In this document: positions 32,451 to 47,500 of the stretch, piece by piece
How the letters are laid out: each line of letters starts with the position of its first letter
Position numbering within the stretch: position 1 is the stretch's first letter
NCBI RefSeq assembly: GCF_000718165.1
Contig: NZ_JOEY01000007.1
Coordinates: 186,001 to 250,000 of the forward strand
DNA: 64,000 bases
Source of the DNA: Streptomyces fulvoviolaceus
GTDB taxonomy: Bacteria; Actinomycetota; Actinomycetes; Streptomycetales; Streptomycetaceae
Direction: 5' to 3'
Notes under the pieces: model-generated
What the model saw: only the letters and a program-made list of their open reading frames with translations
Told to the model about the DNA's origin: nothing
Databases searched by the model: none
Program-made: the position numbers and the translations under genes

Positions 32451-32933
32451 TCAGCTCGACCAGTTCGGGCCGTAGGCGGGCACCGACGACGACGTGATGA
32501 TCTTCGACCAGGAGAAGCCGTACTTGTTGAAGACGGCCTCACTGGTGATCCAGCGGTAGTCGTCGTACGAGTCGTCCCAGATGTAGACCCGGGGACTGGT
32601 GCTCGTCTTGGCGAGGAGCGAGTAGGTCAGCGGATAGGAGTCCTCCCAGCACGAGAGGGCGCTGTCGGGGACGGTGGCGATACCGTTCCAGCTGTCCCAC
32701 AGTCGGAAATAGGTCGCCTCGTTGGTGATCCAGTACAGGCGGTTGGACGGTCCGACGAGGAAGACGGCGCTGCTGGTCGCCGTCTTGACCCGTTGCCCCG
32801 ACACCGGGCAGGCGGCCGCGCCCGTCTCGGACCCGGAGGCGTCCTGCGCGGCGGTCGAGAGGCCCGGCGCGGCGAGCGACACGCCCAGACCCAGGGTCAG
32901 GGCGAGACATGTTCTGCGAAGCAGGTTCTTCAC
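32451..32933 (-). CDS. Small secreted protein with two WITNEA-type repeats
   Basis: 160 residues. Signal peptide about 1-28 (LLRRTCLALTLGLGVSLAAP). The mature part has two related units: NRLYWITNEATYFRLWDSW and, about 50 residues on, DDYRWITSEAVFNKYGFSW, each preceded by a strand with VFLV or VYIW. There are only two cysteines in the mature protein (CPVSG, SCWED), possibly forming a disulfide. I do not know the family; repeat-bearing exported Streptomyces proteins of this type are uncharacterised. GTG 32933 is the start that puts the signal peptide at the N-terminus. Confidence 0.7.
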   Translation of the reverse strand: MKNLLRRTCLALTLGLGVSLAAPGLSTAAQDASGSETGAAACPVSGQRVKTATSSAVFLVGPSNRLYWITNEATYFRLWDSWNGIATVPDSALSCWEDSYPLTYSLLAKTSTSPRVYIWDDSYDDYRWITSEAVFNKYGFSWSKIITSSSVPAYGPNWSS

Positions 32934-33112
32934 GAGCGGTTCTTCCCCCTCGGCCGACGGAGTGGTCGAGCAAGGAGTCTGTGGAGCCGAAGTGGGCCGG
33001 GACAACCTCAGGGGGCTGTCCCGGACAGAGCGCCCCTTGTTCCTCCTGGTCACCGACGCGTCCGGATTGATGTCCGGATTCCGCACTGCCAGGGAACACC
33101 GCCCTGGCGAGA

Positions 33113-35635
33113 ATGACCCCCATGGGGGACCTGGGGGAGTTCGCCCCTCACGGGGCACACGATGCCGCCACGTTCGTCGCGTCGCTGCGGCACCTGAAGG
33201 AAGCAACGGGGCTGACCTACCGGCAGCTGGAGGAACGTGCGGCCGCTCACGGTGACGTGCTGTCGCGCAGCACCCTGGCCGGTGCGCTGACGCGCTGGTC
33301 GCTGCCCCGGGCGGAGCTCGTGTCGGCCTTCGTACGAGCCTGCGGGCGCTCGGGGCAGGAGCACCGCGACTGGCTGGAGGCTCACCGGCGGATCAGCGAG
33401 GAACGCACGACCCACCGTCCCCCCTCGCCGAGCACGCCCTCACCTCCCGCGGGCCTCCCCCCAGCCGGTTTTCCCGTCGTTCCCGCTCAACTCCCCTCGG
33501 ATTCCCCGGCTTTCACGGGCCGCCAGACCGAACTCGCCCGGATTCTCTCCCCCGTGCCCGACCGGGATCCGGCGGCCCTGACGCTCCACGCGCTCGACGG
33601 AATGGCGGGCGTCGGCAAGACCGCGCTCGCCGTGCACGCCGCCCACCGACTCGCCCCCGCCTTTCCCGACGGCCAGCTGTTCGTCGATCTGCACGGGCAC
33701 ACGGACGACGTCGAGCCGATGGACCCCGCCATCGCGCTGGAGGCCATGCTGCGCGCCCTCGGGATCGCGAGCGAACGGATCCCGCCCGGGCTGGACGAGC
33801 GCTCCGCCCTCTACCGCACCCGGCTCACCGGCAGACGCATGCTGATCGTGCTGGACGACGCCGACCGGGAGTCCCAGATCACCCCATTGATCCCGGCCGC
33901 ACCGGGCTGTTCGGTCCTGATCACCAGCCGTCGACGCCTCATCGGCATCACCGACGCCCGGCACGTGTCCCTGGATGTCCTCCCGCCCTCCGATGCGATC
34001 ACCCTGTTCACCCATCCCCTCGATGCCACACGCCTGGCCGCCGAAGCGTCCGAACGCCTGGCGGAGGTGGTCGAGTTGTGCGGACGGCTCCCGCTGGCCC
34101 TGCGCATCGCCGCCGCCCGGCTGAACTCCCGACCCGCCTGGACCCTGGCCGATCTGGCCGAGCGGCTGGCCGGCCACCACTACCGGCTGACGGAACCGCG
34201 AGACGGCCGGCGCAGTGTGAACGCGGCCCTCGATCTGTCCTACCGGCATCTCACACCCGAACAGCGGCGCGTCTACCGGCTGTTGAGCCTGCACCCCGGC
34301 ATCGATGTCGACGCCTTCGCGGCCACGGCCCTCGCCGACACCGGCTCCGTGGCGCAGACCGTCCGGCTGCTCGACGACCTCGTCGACTCCCACCTGCTCA
34401 CCGAACCGGCCCCGGGCCGCTACCGCTTCCACGATCTCGTCCGCGCGCACGCCAGAACCACAGCCACCGCCGAGGACACCGAGCCGGAGCGCCACGCCAC
34501 CCTCGACCGCCTGCTCGGCCACTACGCCCACACCTCGTCGGTCGCGATGAACGCCGTGTACCCGTACGAGACGGACGAGCGCCCCGGCACCCCGACGGCC
34601 ACCACGCCCACCCCCTACTTCGCGGATCCCGGACAGGCGGAGACCTGGCTGGACACCGAACTGGACAACCTGCTCGCCGCGACCGCTCACCGCAGGCCAC
34701 ACCACACGCTGCACCAGTCCGCCACCCTGCACCGCCACCTGCGCGCCCGCGGCCGCTACGAGGACACCGTCACCCTCCACCAACGCGCCGTCCACGTCGC
34801 CTCGACCACGAGCAACCCCACCGGCGAACGGGACGCGTTGAACCGCCTCGGCGAGATCCACTACATGATCGGCCGGTACGAGCAGGCCCTGCGCTGTTTC
34901 CGGCGCGGGCTGGATCTCGCGCGCACCTCGGGCGACCGTGCCGGCGAACTGTCCGCGCTGTTCGGCTTCGGCTACGTCCATCGCGCACGCGGCCACTACG
35001 CGGAGTCCGGCGATTCCTACGGGCGGGGGCTCGACCTCGCGCGCGCCACCGGGAACCGCGCCGGCGAGTTGTTCGCCCTGGCCGGTGTCGGTCATGTCCA
35101 CCGGGCCCTCGGCCGGTACGAGGAGGCCGAGCACTGTCTTCGCCAGGCGCTCGACCTCGCCTGCACAGCGGGTGACCGCAGCGGCGAACTGTACGTACGG
35201 GCCGGCCTGGGAGACGTCTGCCGGGCCCAAGGCCTCCACAAGGAGGCGATGGCGCACTACGAGCAGGCGTGGCACATCGCCCGGACCATCGGTGACCGCA
35301 GCGGCGAGATCGAGGCCAGTGACGGACTGGGCCGGTCCCACCAGGCCCTCGGCCGCCACCAGGAGGCCCTCGCCTGCCACCGCACCGCACTCTCCCTGGC
35401 CACCGAACTCGGCCATCCCGCCGACCGGGCCCGCGCCCACGACGGCCTGGCCCACGCCCACCACGCCCTCGGCCGGCCCGACCACGCATCTCGCCACTGG
35501 CAGGACGCCCTGGACATCCTCACCGCCCACGGCCACGACCGCACCTGGGACCCACAGGTCACCACGGCCACTCTCCGGGCCCGACTCCGCGACCTGGACG
35601 CTCAGGTCCCGCGAGACGCTCAGGTCCCGCGCTGA
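33113..35635 (+). CDS. STAND ATPase regulator: HTH, NB-ARC and TPR domains
   Basis: 840-residue AfsR/SARP-neighbour type regulator without the BTAD domain. N-terminal Xre-like helix-turn-helix (about 20-85), linker of Ser/Pro, NB-ARC ATPase with P-loop GMAGVGKTAL (about 163-172), Walker B RMLIVLDDAD and the sensor SVLITSRRR, winged helix with GRYRFHDLVRAHA, then six or seven TPR units of about 40 residues (pattern LGRYEEAEHCLRQALDLA, repeatedly followed by GDRSGEL). Such proteins oligomerise on ligand binding to switch on transcription or signalling. ATG 33113 or 33122 both possible. The last residues repeat (AQVPRDAQVPR) from a short DNA duplication. Target genes unknown. Confidence 0.87.
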   Translation: MTPMGDLGEFAPHGAHDAATFVASLRHLKEATGLTYRQLEERAAAHGDVLSRSTLAGALTRWSLPRAELVSAFVRACGRSGQEHRDWLEAHRRISEERTTHRPPSPSTPSPPAGLPPAGFPVVPAQLPSDSPAFTGRQTELARILSPVPDRDPAALTLHALDGMAGVGKTALAVHAAHRLAPAFPDGQLFVDLHGHTDDVEPMDPAIALEAMLRALGIASERIPPGLDERSALYRTRLTGRRMLIVLDDADRESQITPLIPAAPGCSVLITSRRRLIGITDARHVSLDVLPPSDAITLFTHPLDATRLAAEASERLAEVVELCGRLPLALRIAAARLNSRPAWTLADLAERLAGHHYRLTEPRDGRRSVNAALDLSYRHLTPEQRRVYRLLSLHPGIDVDAFAATALADTGSVAQTVRLLDDLVDSHLLTEPAPGRYRFHDLVRAHARTTATAEDTEPERHATLDRLLGHYAHTSSVAMNAVYPYETDERPGTPTATTPTPYFADPGQAETWLDTELDNLLAATAHRRPHHTLHQSATLHRHLRARGRYEDTVTLHQRAVHVASTTSNPTGERDALNRLGEIHYMIGRYEQALRCFRRGLDLARTSGDRAGELSALFGFGYVHRARGHYAESGDSYGRGLDLARATGNRAGELFALAGVGHVHRALGRYEEAEHCLRQALDLACTAGDRSGELYVRAGLGDVCRAQGLHKEAMAHYEQAWHIARTIGDRSGEIEASDGLGRSHQALGRHQEALACHRTALSLATELGHPADRARAHDGLAHAHHALGRPDHASRHWQDALDILTAHGHDRTWDPQVTTATLRARLRDLDAQVPRDAQVPR

Positions 35636-36246
35636 GAAAAGGCGGCCGCCGGCAGCCGCTCGCCCTCCGAGTCCTTGGGCACCCACAGCCCGAACCGCGT
35701 CTCCAGCTGCCCCAGCACCTGAAGCGGGGTCATTCCCTCACCGTCGGAGGGCCAGCCCAGTGCCGGAGGGTCGGTGCCGTCGTCGTACACGGGAATGCCG
35801 GGGTCGAAGGCGGACAGGACCTGCCCGTCGACCGCGTACGCCACCCGCTGCGTGGCGTTGACGTCCATGCCGGCGACGACGACACGCGTGCCCCGCGAGA
35901 GGTCGAAAAGGTAGTTCCGGGCGGAGACGTACGAGGTGGAGGCCTGGATCGCGAAGGACCACCCCTGGATCGCCCCGGCCCGGACGACGGCGTCGGTCTC
36001 GCGCCGCAGGAACCCCAGCTCCTCCACCGCCGCCACGTCCAGGTCTTCCAGGTGGTCGAGGTCGAAGGGCTCGTCCGCCGCGTTGCGGACCTCGACCACC
36101 TGGGCCTCGGTCCGGGTCAGCGGGCAGACGGACTCGCGCCGGGCGCCGAGTCGCACGAGCACCTCCTCCGGCGTGAGACCTTCGCAGAAGAGCAGGCTGC
36201 AGCCGAAGGGGTATGCCTCGAACACCCACCGAAGTCCGTCGGTCAT
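35620..36246 (-). CDS. DUF6461-like hypothetical protein
   Basis: 208-residue soluble protein starting LRWVFEAYPFGCSLLFCEGL and followed by a helix LTPEEVLVRLGA. This opening resembles a Streptomyces family I know as DUF6461; function unknown. ATG 36246 matches this opening; the frame beyond it overlaps the HATPase gene. Overlaps the STAND gene convergently by 16 bp. It lies 7 bp after the HATPase gene on the same strand and could be cotranscribed with it. Confidence 0.65.
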   Translation of the reverse strand: MTDGLRWVFEAYPFGCSLLFCEGLTPEEVLVRLGARRESVCPLTRTEAQVVEVRNAADEPFDLDHLEDLDVAAVEELGFLRRETDAVVRAGAIQGWSFAIQASTSYVSARNYLFDLSRGTRVVVAGMDVNATQRVAYAVDGQVLSAFDPGIPVYDDGTDPPALGWPSDGEGMTPLQVLGQLETRFGLWVPKDSEGERLPAAAFSQRGT

Positions 36247-36253
36247 GCCGTCA

Positions 36254-36646
36254 TCATGGGGTCCCGCACTCGAACCAGACAGTCTTGCCGCCGCCCGATC
36301 TCGCCCCCACCCCCCACTTGTCGACGACCGCGTCCAGCAGCACGAGCCCGCGACCGCCCTCCGCCTCCGCGGACAACTGGGGTGTCGTGTACGGCAGTTC
36401 GGGCACCCCGTCCGCCACCTCCACCCGCACCGCCCCCGCGAGCCGCAGCACCAGCAACGCACACCGCCGGTCCGGGACATGTCGTACGACATTGGTGACC
36501 AGCTCCGTCACGCCCAACTCCACGGCGTCGGACAGCTCTTGCAGCTCCCACTCGTCCAGCAGCGAGCGGACGATACGGCGGATGTGGCGAGCGGAGTGGG
36601 CGCCTGCGGTGAGGGTCAGGCGGTACTGGGGAATGTATGCGTTCAC
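36254..36646 (-). CDS. HATPase_c_2 anti-sigma-like ATP-binding protein
   Basis: 130 residues with the GHKL ATP-binding fold: N box ELVTNVVRHV (about 47-56), G1 region VEVADGVPELP and G2 GGRGLVLLDAVVDKWGV. Such RsbW/SpoIIAB-type proteins bind sigma or anti-anti-sigma factors; in Streptomyces they are common beside XRE/DUF397 genes. It is divergent from the XRE gene, with 92 bp between the starts. No kinase activity can be claimed. Confidence 0.87.
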   Translation of the reverse strand: MNAYIPQYRLTLTAGAHSARHIRRIVRSLLDEWELQELSDAVELGVTELVTNVVRHVPDRRCALLVLRLAGAVRVEVADGVPELPYTTPQLSAEAEGGRGLVLLDAVVDKWGVGARSGGGKTVWFECGTP

Positions 36647-36738
36647 AGGACGAGGGTGACCTGGCGTGACTACGCTGGGCTACCGAACCAACACAACAGG
36701 TTCCGCAGTGGACCGAGTTGCCCGAGAGGGGACCCCGC

Positions 36739-37546
36739 GTGACCAACATCCACGCCCTCGACCCCGGCGCCTCGCCGCTCGACTACTACGGCTATGAGCT
36801 GCGCCGGTACCGCGAGGCCGCCGAGCTGACGCAACGGCAGCTCGGGGACATCGTCAACTACACCGGTTCGATGGTCGGGCAGATCGAAACGGCCCGGAAG
36901 CTACCCACACAGGACTTCAGCGAGCGGGCCGATGCGGCGCTGGGGACGGGCGGGGCGTTGTCGCGGCTCGTCGAGTTGGTGATGCGAAGTCAACTGCCCG
37001 CCTGGTTTCAGCAGGTGGCGGAGTTGGAGGCGCGGGCGGTCGAGATCTGTACGTTTCAGGCGACCATGGTCCACGGCCTTCTCCAGACCCACGCCTACGC
37101 ACGTGCCACCCTCGGCACGCTGGACCAGACCGACCTCGATGACCGCACCGCCGTACGACTGGCCCGTCAGCGCATCTTCGAGAAGGAGGAGCCGCCGGTC
37201 TTCTGGATGGTGATCAGCGAGGCTGCCCTGTACCAGGAGATCGGCGGCCGGGAAACCATGCGCGGCCAACTGGCCCATCTGTTGGACTTCGAGACGAACC
37301 CCAGGATCAACGTCCAGGTGCTGCCGTTCTCGGCGGGAGCGCACGCGGGGCTGACAGGCTCGTTCAACCTCTACCGCTTCGCGAGCGATCCAACCATCGT
37401 TTACACCGAGGGGTACGGCAGCGGGCATCCGACCGCGAATCCGGACACCGTCAAGGACTACTCACTCCGTTACGATCATCTCCGGGCCGCCGCTCTATCC
37501 CTCAAAGACTCGGCGGAGTTGATCCGGCGCGTAATGGAGGACCGCT

Positions 37547-37566
<20 letters not shown>
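36739..37566 (+). CDS. XRE-family regulator with DUF5753 domain (whiJ-like)
   Basis: 275 residues. Helix-turn-helix at residues about 14-70 (AAELTQRQLGDIVNYTGSMV). The rest is DUF5753, with hallmark EICTFQATMVHGLLQTHAYA, the segment RRIFEKEEPPVF-like RQRIFEKEEPPVFWMV, and INVQVLPFSAGAHAGLTGSF. WhiJ-type regulators act in development through a partner DUF397 protein. GTG 36739 follows GAGAGGGG. The DUF397 gene overlaps its 3' end by 20 bp and an HATPase gene is divergent, which is the classic three-gene set. Confidence 0.92.
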
Positions 37567-39043
<1,477 letters not shown>

Positions 39044-39122
39044 ACATGCAGTCTGCTGACCCGCCGCCCGAGACCGCAAGGGTCGTGCAGGCAATTGAGG
39101 GTGTCGCGCCCCTTGCTACTTA

Positions 39123-39136
39123 TAGAACCCGTTACT
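39123..39136. promoter_or_regulatory. Second KstR-like box upstream of cyp125
   Basis: TAGAACCCGTTACT matches TNNAACNNGTTNNA except for the last base. It lies 57 bp before the P450 start, in the leader between the thiolase and P450 genes, so each gene may have its own operator. Confidence 0.5.
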
Positions 39137-39192
39137 ACCTTCACGGCAGCTCTGTTCCTGATGGACCGTCAGAAAGCTGGAGTGAGTTGCCT

Positions 39193-40428
39193 ATGACCTG
39201 TCCAGCGCTCCCCGACGGGTTCGACTTCACCGACCCCGATCTGCTGCAAGCGCGCGTACCGCTCCCGGAGTTCGCCGAACTGCGCCGGGCCGAACCGGTC
39301 CGCTGGATCCCCCAGCCGGAGAACATCGCCGGCTTCCAGGACGAGGGGTACTGGGCGGTCACCCGGCACGCGGACGTCAAGTACGTCTCCACCCACCCGG
39401 AGATCTTCTCGTCGTACCTCAACACCGCGATCATCCGCTTCAACGAGCACATAGAGCGGGACGCGATAGACGCCCAGCGCCTGATCCTGCTGAACATGGA
39501 CCCGCCGGAACACACCCGCGTCCGCGGCATCGTCCAGCGCGTCTTCACGCCACGGGCCATCCGCGCCCTGGAGGAACGGCTGCGCAACCGCGCCCACGCG
39601 ATCGTCGCGGAGGCCCGCGCCCGCACCGGCTCCTTCGACTTCGTCACCCAGGTCGCCTGCGAACTCCCCCTCCAGGCCATCGCCGAACTGATCGGCATCC
39701 CCCAGGACGACCGCGCCAAGATCTTCGACTGGTCCAACAAGATGATCGCGTACGACGATCCTGAGCTCTGCATCTCCGAGGAGGTCGGCCAGGAGTCGGC
39801 GATGGAGGTCATCGCCTACGCGATGAACATGGCAGCCGCCCGCAAGCAGTGCCCCGCGAAGGACATCGTGACGACGTTGGTCGCCGCCGAGGACGAAGGC
39901 AACCTGAACTCCGACGAGTTCGGCTTCTTCGTCCTGATGCTGGCGGTGGCCGGCAACGAGACCACCCGCAACGCCATCACCCACGGCATGCACGCCTTCC
40001 TGACCCACCCCGACCAGTGGGAGCTGTACAAGGCAGAACGCCCGGCGACGGCGGCGGAGGAGATCGTCCGCTGGGCGACGCCGGTCAACTCCTTCCAACG
40101 CACCGCCACCCAGGACACCGAACTCGGCGGCAAGCAGATCAAGAAGGGCGACCGGGTCGGCATCTTCTACGCCGCCGCCAACCACGACCCCGAGGTCTTC
40201 GAGAACCCCGACACCTTCGACATCACCCGCGACCCCAACCCCCACCTCGGCTTCGGCGGCGGAGGCCCCCACTACTGCCTCGGCAAGTCCCTGGCGGTCC
40301 TGGAGATCGACCTCATCTTCAACGCCATCGCCGACGCGATGCCGGGACTTAAGCCGGCGGGCGACCCGCGTCGGCTGCGGTCGGCCTGGATCAACGGCGT
40401 CAAGGAACTTCAGGTCAGCGTGAGTTGA
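39193..40428 (+). CDS. cyp125: CYP125-like steroid C26/C27 monooxygenase (cytochrome P450)
   Basis: 411-residue soluble P450. I-helix oxygen-binding AGNETTRN, ExxR in [12 protein letters not shown], and the heme loop [11 protein letters not shown] with the ligand Cys near residue 362. Strings such as [26 protein letters not shown] and [15 protein letters not shown] recall CYP125A1 of M. tuberculosis, which oxidises the terminal methyl of the cholesterol side chain. Start at ATG 39193 with GGAG upstream; the frame up to 39046 is leader and includes the second KstR-like box. It needs a ferredoxin; one is encoded at 18125. Terminated by a hairpin at 40456. Confidence 0.87.
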   Translation: MTCPALPDGFDFTDPDLLQARVPLPEFAELRRAEPVRWIPQPENIAGFQDEGYWAVTRHADVKYVSTHPEIFSSYLNTAIIRFNEHIERDAIDAQRLILLNMDPPEHTRVRGIVQRVFTPRAIRALEERLRNRAHAIVAEARARTGSFDFVTQVACELPLQAIAELIGIPQDDRAKIFDWSNKMIAYDDPELCISEEVGQESAMEVIAYAMNMAAARKQCPAKDIVTTLVAAEDEGNLNSDEFGFFVLMLAVAGNETTRNAITHGMHAFLTHPDQWELYKAERPATAAEEIVRWATPVNSFQRTATQDTELGGKQIKKGDRVGIFYAAANHDPEVFENPDTFDITRDPNPHLGFGGGGPHYCLGKSLAVLEIDLIFNAIADAMPGLKPAGDPRRLRSAWINGVKELQVSVS

Positions 40429-40455
40429 CGTAGGCCCCACGTACCCCCGGTTACT

Positions 40456-40487
40456 CGGGCCGACGGCTTCCCGGCGCCGTCGGCCCG
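40456..40487 (+). terminator. Terminator after cyp125
   Basis: CGGGCCGACGGC (40456-40467) pairs perfectly with 40476-40487 around an 8-nt loop, 27 bp after the P450 stop. It separates the P450 from the glycyl-tRNA synthetase. Confidence 0.8.
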
Positions 40488-40534
40488 TTCCGCGCCAAAT
40501 AACTGCACGTCAGGGGCAGTTGGGGTATGGCATC

Positions 40535-43552
<3,018 letters not shown>

Positions 43553-43682
43553 CCGAGGCTCAACAGCTGTGAACTCCGGGGTTGCACCCCGCGCGCCGGG
43601 GCCTGGAGATACCCGTTCTGAGGTGCGTTCCTGCGGCGTTCCCCTAAGGTGAGAGCACCTTGCGGGACTCGGGGGACGAGGC

Positions 43683-44525
43683 ATGGCGCGGATCGTTGGT
43701 GTGCACGGTGTGGGGAAGCAGCGGCTGGGCGGCAACACACTGCTGAAGGACTGGCAGCCGGCGCTCGCCGACGGACTCGATCGGGCGGGCGGCCCGGGGC
43801 TCGCCGCGAACGACCTGCACATGGCGTTCTACGGCGACCTGTTCCGCCCCCCGGGCAACACCCTGGCCGTCGGCGACCCGATGTTCACCGCCGACGACGT
43901 CGACGAGGGCTTCGAGGCCGAGCTGCTGCTTGAGTGGTGGGAGGCCTGCGCCCGCACCGACCCGGCCGTACCTCCACCGGGCGCGGACACCCTGGCCCGC
44001 TCCCCTCGCGCCGTACAGACGGCTCTGCGGGTGCTGCAGAATTCGCGCTACTTCGCCGAACTCTCCCTGCGGGCACTGGTCTTCGACCTGAAGCAGGTGC
44101 GGCGCTATCTGACGGACGGCGAGCTGCGGGAGACGGCCCGGGGCCGGGTGGAGGCGGCCATCGGACCGGACACGCGGGTAGTGGTAGCGCACTCGCTGGG
44201 CTCGGTGGTGGCGTACGAGGCGTTGTGCGCCCGCGCCTCCGACCATCGGGTGCGGGCGCTGGTGACGTTGGGTTCGCCGTTGGGGATGCGGATGGTGTTT
44301 GACCGGCTGCGGCCGGAACCGGGGGCGTGGCCGGGTGGCGATGGGTTTCGCTGGACGAATGTCGTGGACGAGGGCGATGTGGTGGCCGCCGTGAAGGACC
44401 TGTCGCTGCTCTTCGGCACCGAGGTCACGGGGAAGGTCGTACACAACGGCTCGCACGCGCACGACGCGACGTCGTACCTCACGGCGAAGGAGACCGGCCG
44501 GGCGGTGGCGGAGGGCCTGGCATGA
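43683..44525 (+). CDS. Alpha/beta hydrolase (PGAP1/esterase-like) of the caspase-WD40 unit
   Basis: 280-residue hydrolase. The oxyanion loop is VHGVGKQ near residue 8, nucleophile Ser171 in VVVAHSLGSVV, and likely acid and base Asp232 and His260 (NVVDEGDVV, GSHAHDATSY). Thus a Ser-Asp-His triad is plausible and the enzyme may be a lipase, esterase or phospholipase. There is no signal peptide, so it acts in the cytosol. Its stop overlaps the start of the 1397-residue caspase-NTPase-WD40 gene (ATGA). Similar alpha/beta hydrolases occur as effector partners in bacterial STAND conflict systems; this is inference. GGGGGACGAGG upstream supports ATG 43683. Confidence 0.8.
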   Translation: MARIVGVHGVGKQRLGGNTLLKDWQPALADGLDRAGGPGLAANDLHMAFYGDLFRPPGNTLAVGDPMFTADDVDEGFEAELLLEWWEACARTDPAVPPPGADTLARSPRAVQTALRVLQNSRYFAELSLRALVFDLKQVRRYLTDGELRETARGRVEAAIGPDTRVVVAHSLGSVVAYEALCARASDHRVRALVTLGSPLGMRMVFDRLRPEPGAWPGGDGFRWTNVVDEGDVVAAVKDLSLLFGTEVTGKVVHNGSHAHDATSYLTAKETGRAVAEGLA

Positions 44526-47500
44526 GCGAACCGCGCCGCTTCCTCATCGCCACCGCCGTCAGCCACTATCCGCACGCCCCCGAGTGGGACCGCCCCGGGC
44601 TCGTCGAGGCCCGCCGCAAGATGGTGGAACTGTTCACCGGCAAGCTCGGCTACGAGCACGTGTCCGACCTGGGTGCGAACCCGACGCAGCATCAACTGCT
44701 CTGGGAGCTACGGGAGTTCTGCCGCTCCGCCGACCGCCGCCCCGACGACATCGTCGCCGTCTACATCGCCGGGCACGGCGAGCGCCTCGACAACGAGGAG
44801 TACGTCCTCCTCACCTCGGACACCAACCCCGACGACCTGTACGACGCGCTGCAGCCCGGCCAGCTGGCCCGCAAGATCCTCGCGGGGACGAAGGTGCGCC
44901 GGCTGCTGCTGATGCTGGACACGTGCTACTCCGGGCAGGGTGGCAATGAAGTCCTCGCCTCCATGGCCAAGTTGAAGAGCAACTGGCGCGAGAAGGACGC
45001 GGGCCTGGCGCTCATCACATCGGCCCAGCCGAACGAACTCGCCCAGACCGGCACCTTCCCCGACCTGCTGTCCGAAGCGGTGACCAGTCTGGCGACGGCC
45101 GGCTACACGCCCCAACTCCTGTCCCTGGACGCGGTCGTCAACGCCACCCGCGCCAACCCCAAGCGCCCCGACTTCCAGCACATCGGCCTGGAGATCATCG
45201 GCCTGACGGGCGAGATCCCGCCCTTCCTCCCCAACGCCAAGCACAGCCCTCGCCTCTCCCACACCGACATGGCGTTGCAGCAGGCCGCCGAGTGGGACGA
45301 GCAGGACGAGCGACGGGACGTGGAGTTCCGGACGCGGTTGCTGCGGCGGGCGATGGGGCACAGCGACGCGAACCGGGTGGGGTGGTGGTTCTCGGGACGG
45401 CACCGGGCGCTGGGGGACATCACTGGCTGGCTGCGGGAATTGCCGTGTGAACGGCCGACGTTGGTGGTCACCGCCGGTCCGGGCTCGGGCAAGACGGCGG
45501 TGCTGGGTCTGCTGGCGGCGGTGAGCGACCCGGAGTACCGGCGCACGGTCCCCCTGTCGAGCCTGGGCCTCCACGCGGGGCAACTGCCGCCCCCGAAGGC
45601 GATCGGTACGGCGGTCTACGCCCAGAACCTCACCGACCAGCAGGTCGTACGCGCGCTCGCGGCAGGGCTGCGACTGCCTCCGGCGGAGGCGGTGGCCGAC
45701 TTGCTGAACCATCTCAACTCCCGCCCCGAGCCCGAGCGTCCGGACGTCATCCTGATCGACGGCCTGGACGAGGCGGCGACGCCGACGACGTTGTGCGGCC
45801 AGGTGCTGCGGCCGCTGATGGAACTGGCGGGTTCACATCTACGCCTGCTGCTGGGGACCCGCCCTCATCTCCTCGACCCGCTCGGCCTGAACCGCCGGGA
45901 CCACATCGACCTGGACGCACCCCACTACGCCGACCCACGGGCCGTGCTGGCCTACGCCGTCCGCAACCTCATCGACGCGCATCCCGAGTCGCCGTATCTC
46001 GACTGCCCTCACCAACACCGTCTCGCCGTGGCCCAGGCCGTCGCCGAGGCAGCCGACCATTCGTTCCTCGTCGCCCGCATCACCGCCGGAACGCTGGCGG
46101 CGACACGCCTGTTGCCCGACCCCTGGAACCCCGCCTGGCGCCGGTCACTGCCGAGCGCGGCGGCCGACGCCATGCACCACGACCTGCACCAGCGCTTCGG
46201 CGAGAGCGCGGTGCGCATCCTCGACCTGCTGCGACCTTTGGCGTACGCCGAGGGCCAGGGCCTGCCCTGGGAGGACATCTGGGCGCCACTCGCCTCGGAA
46301 CTGTCGGGCCAGCGGTACACGAACGAGGATCTGCATCAGCTGCGGCGGGATGCGGGGGCGTATGTGGTCGAGGCCGTGGAGGACGGGCGGTCTGTGTATC
46401 GGCTGTACCACGAGGCGATGGCGGAGTATCTGCGGCAGGGGCGGGACGCGGAGGCTGCGCACCGGGCGTTCACCAACGTCTTGCGGCGGGCGTTGCCGTA
46501 CCTGGTGGACGGGACGCGGGACTGGGGGCGGGCCCATCCCTATGCGCTGCGGCACCTTGCCACGCACGCGGCCGCGGCGGGGATGCTCGACTCTCTGCTG
46601 GCCGACCTCGAATACCTGGTACACGCGGACTGCGACACGCTGGCGCCCCATCTGCTGAAGGCCGAGAGCGACACCGCACGGCTCCATGCGGCCGTCTACG
46701 TCATCTCCCTCCAGATCCACCGCGGCCTCGACGTGGAGAGCCGTCGTCGGCTTCTCGCAGTGAACGCCGCCCGCTTCAACGAGCCGTCCGTCCTGGAGGC
46801 GCTCAACGGCCCGGCGCCCGAAGGGACGTGGAAGCCCCTCGCGGCGACCGGTGCTCAGGTGTCTGCCAACGTGCGTCATGTCCTCGCGGGCCACACCGGC
46901 AGCGTGAACGCGGTGGCGTGCACGGAGGTGAACGGCCACCCGGTCGCCGTCTCCGCATCGCGGGACCAGACGCTCCGGATCTGGGACCTGACCACCGGTC
47001 AGCCCGTGGGCACACCGATGACCGGCCACACCGGCGAGCTGTTCGCGCTGGCATGTACGAACGTGGACGGCCGCCCGGTCGCCGTCTCCGGCTCCGACGA
47101 CAGCACGGTGCGGATCTGGGACCTGACCACGGGCCGATCCGTCAGGGAGCCCCTGACCGGCCACGTCGGGAGGGTCGATCACCTCGCGTGTACGGAACTG
47201 GACGGCCGTCCGGTCGTCGTCAGCGGCTCGGACGACAGCACGTTCCGGATCTGGGATCTGAACACCGGCCGTCCCGTGGGCAACCCCGTGGAAGATGTGA
47301 CCAACCTGAACGCGATGGCCTGCACCGTGGTGGAGGGCCGCCCCGTCGTCGTCACGGGCTCTTTCGGGCCGAGGCTGGCCGTGTGGGACTTGAGGACCCA
47401 GAGCCCACTGGGGCACTGGCAGGGTGACGAGGAATTCTGGTTCACGGCGTTGACATGTACCGAATGGAACGGCCATCCGGTCGCTGTCGGATACAGCAGT

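Noticed and set aside
40429..40534. T-box leader for the glycyl-tRNA synthetase
   Set aside because: The leader is only about 100 bp, contains the cyp125 terminator and lacks the T-box core; only a 6-bp inverted repeat is visible.
43577..43591. CGGGGT-TGC-ACCCCG hairpin after the synthetase gene
   Set aside because: Could be a weak terminator but has only 6 bp; not listed as a feature.
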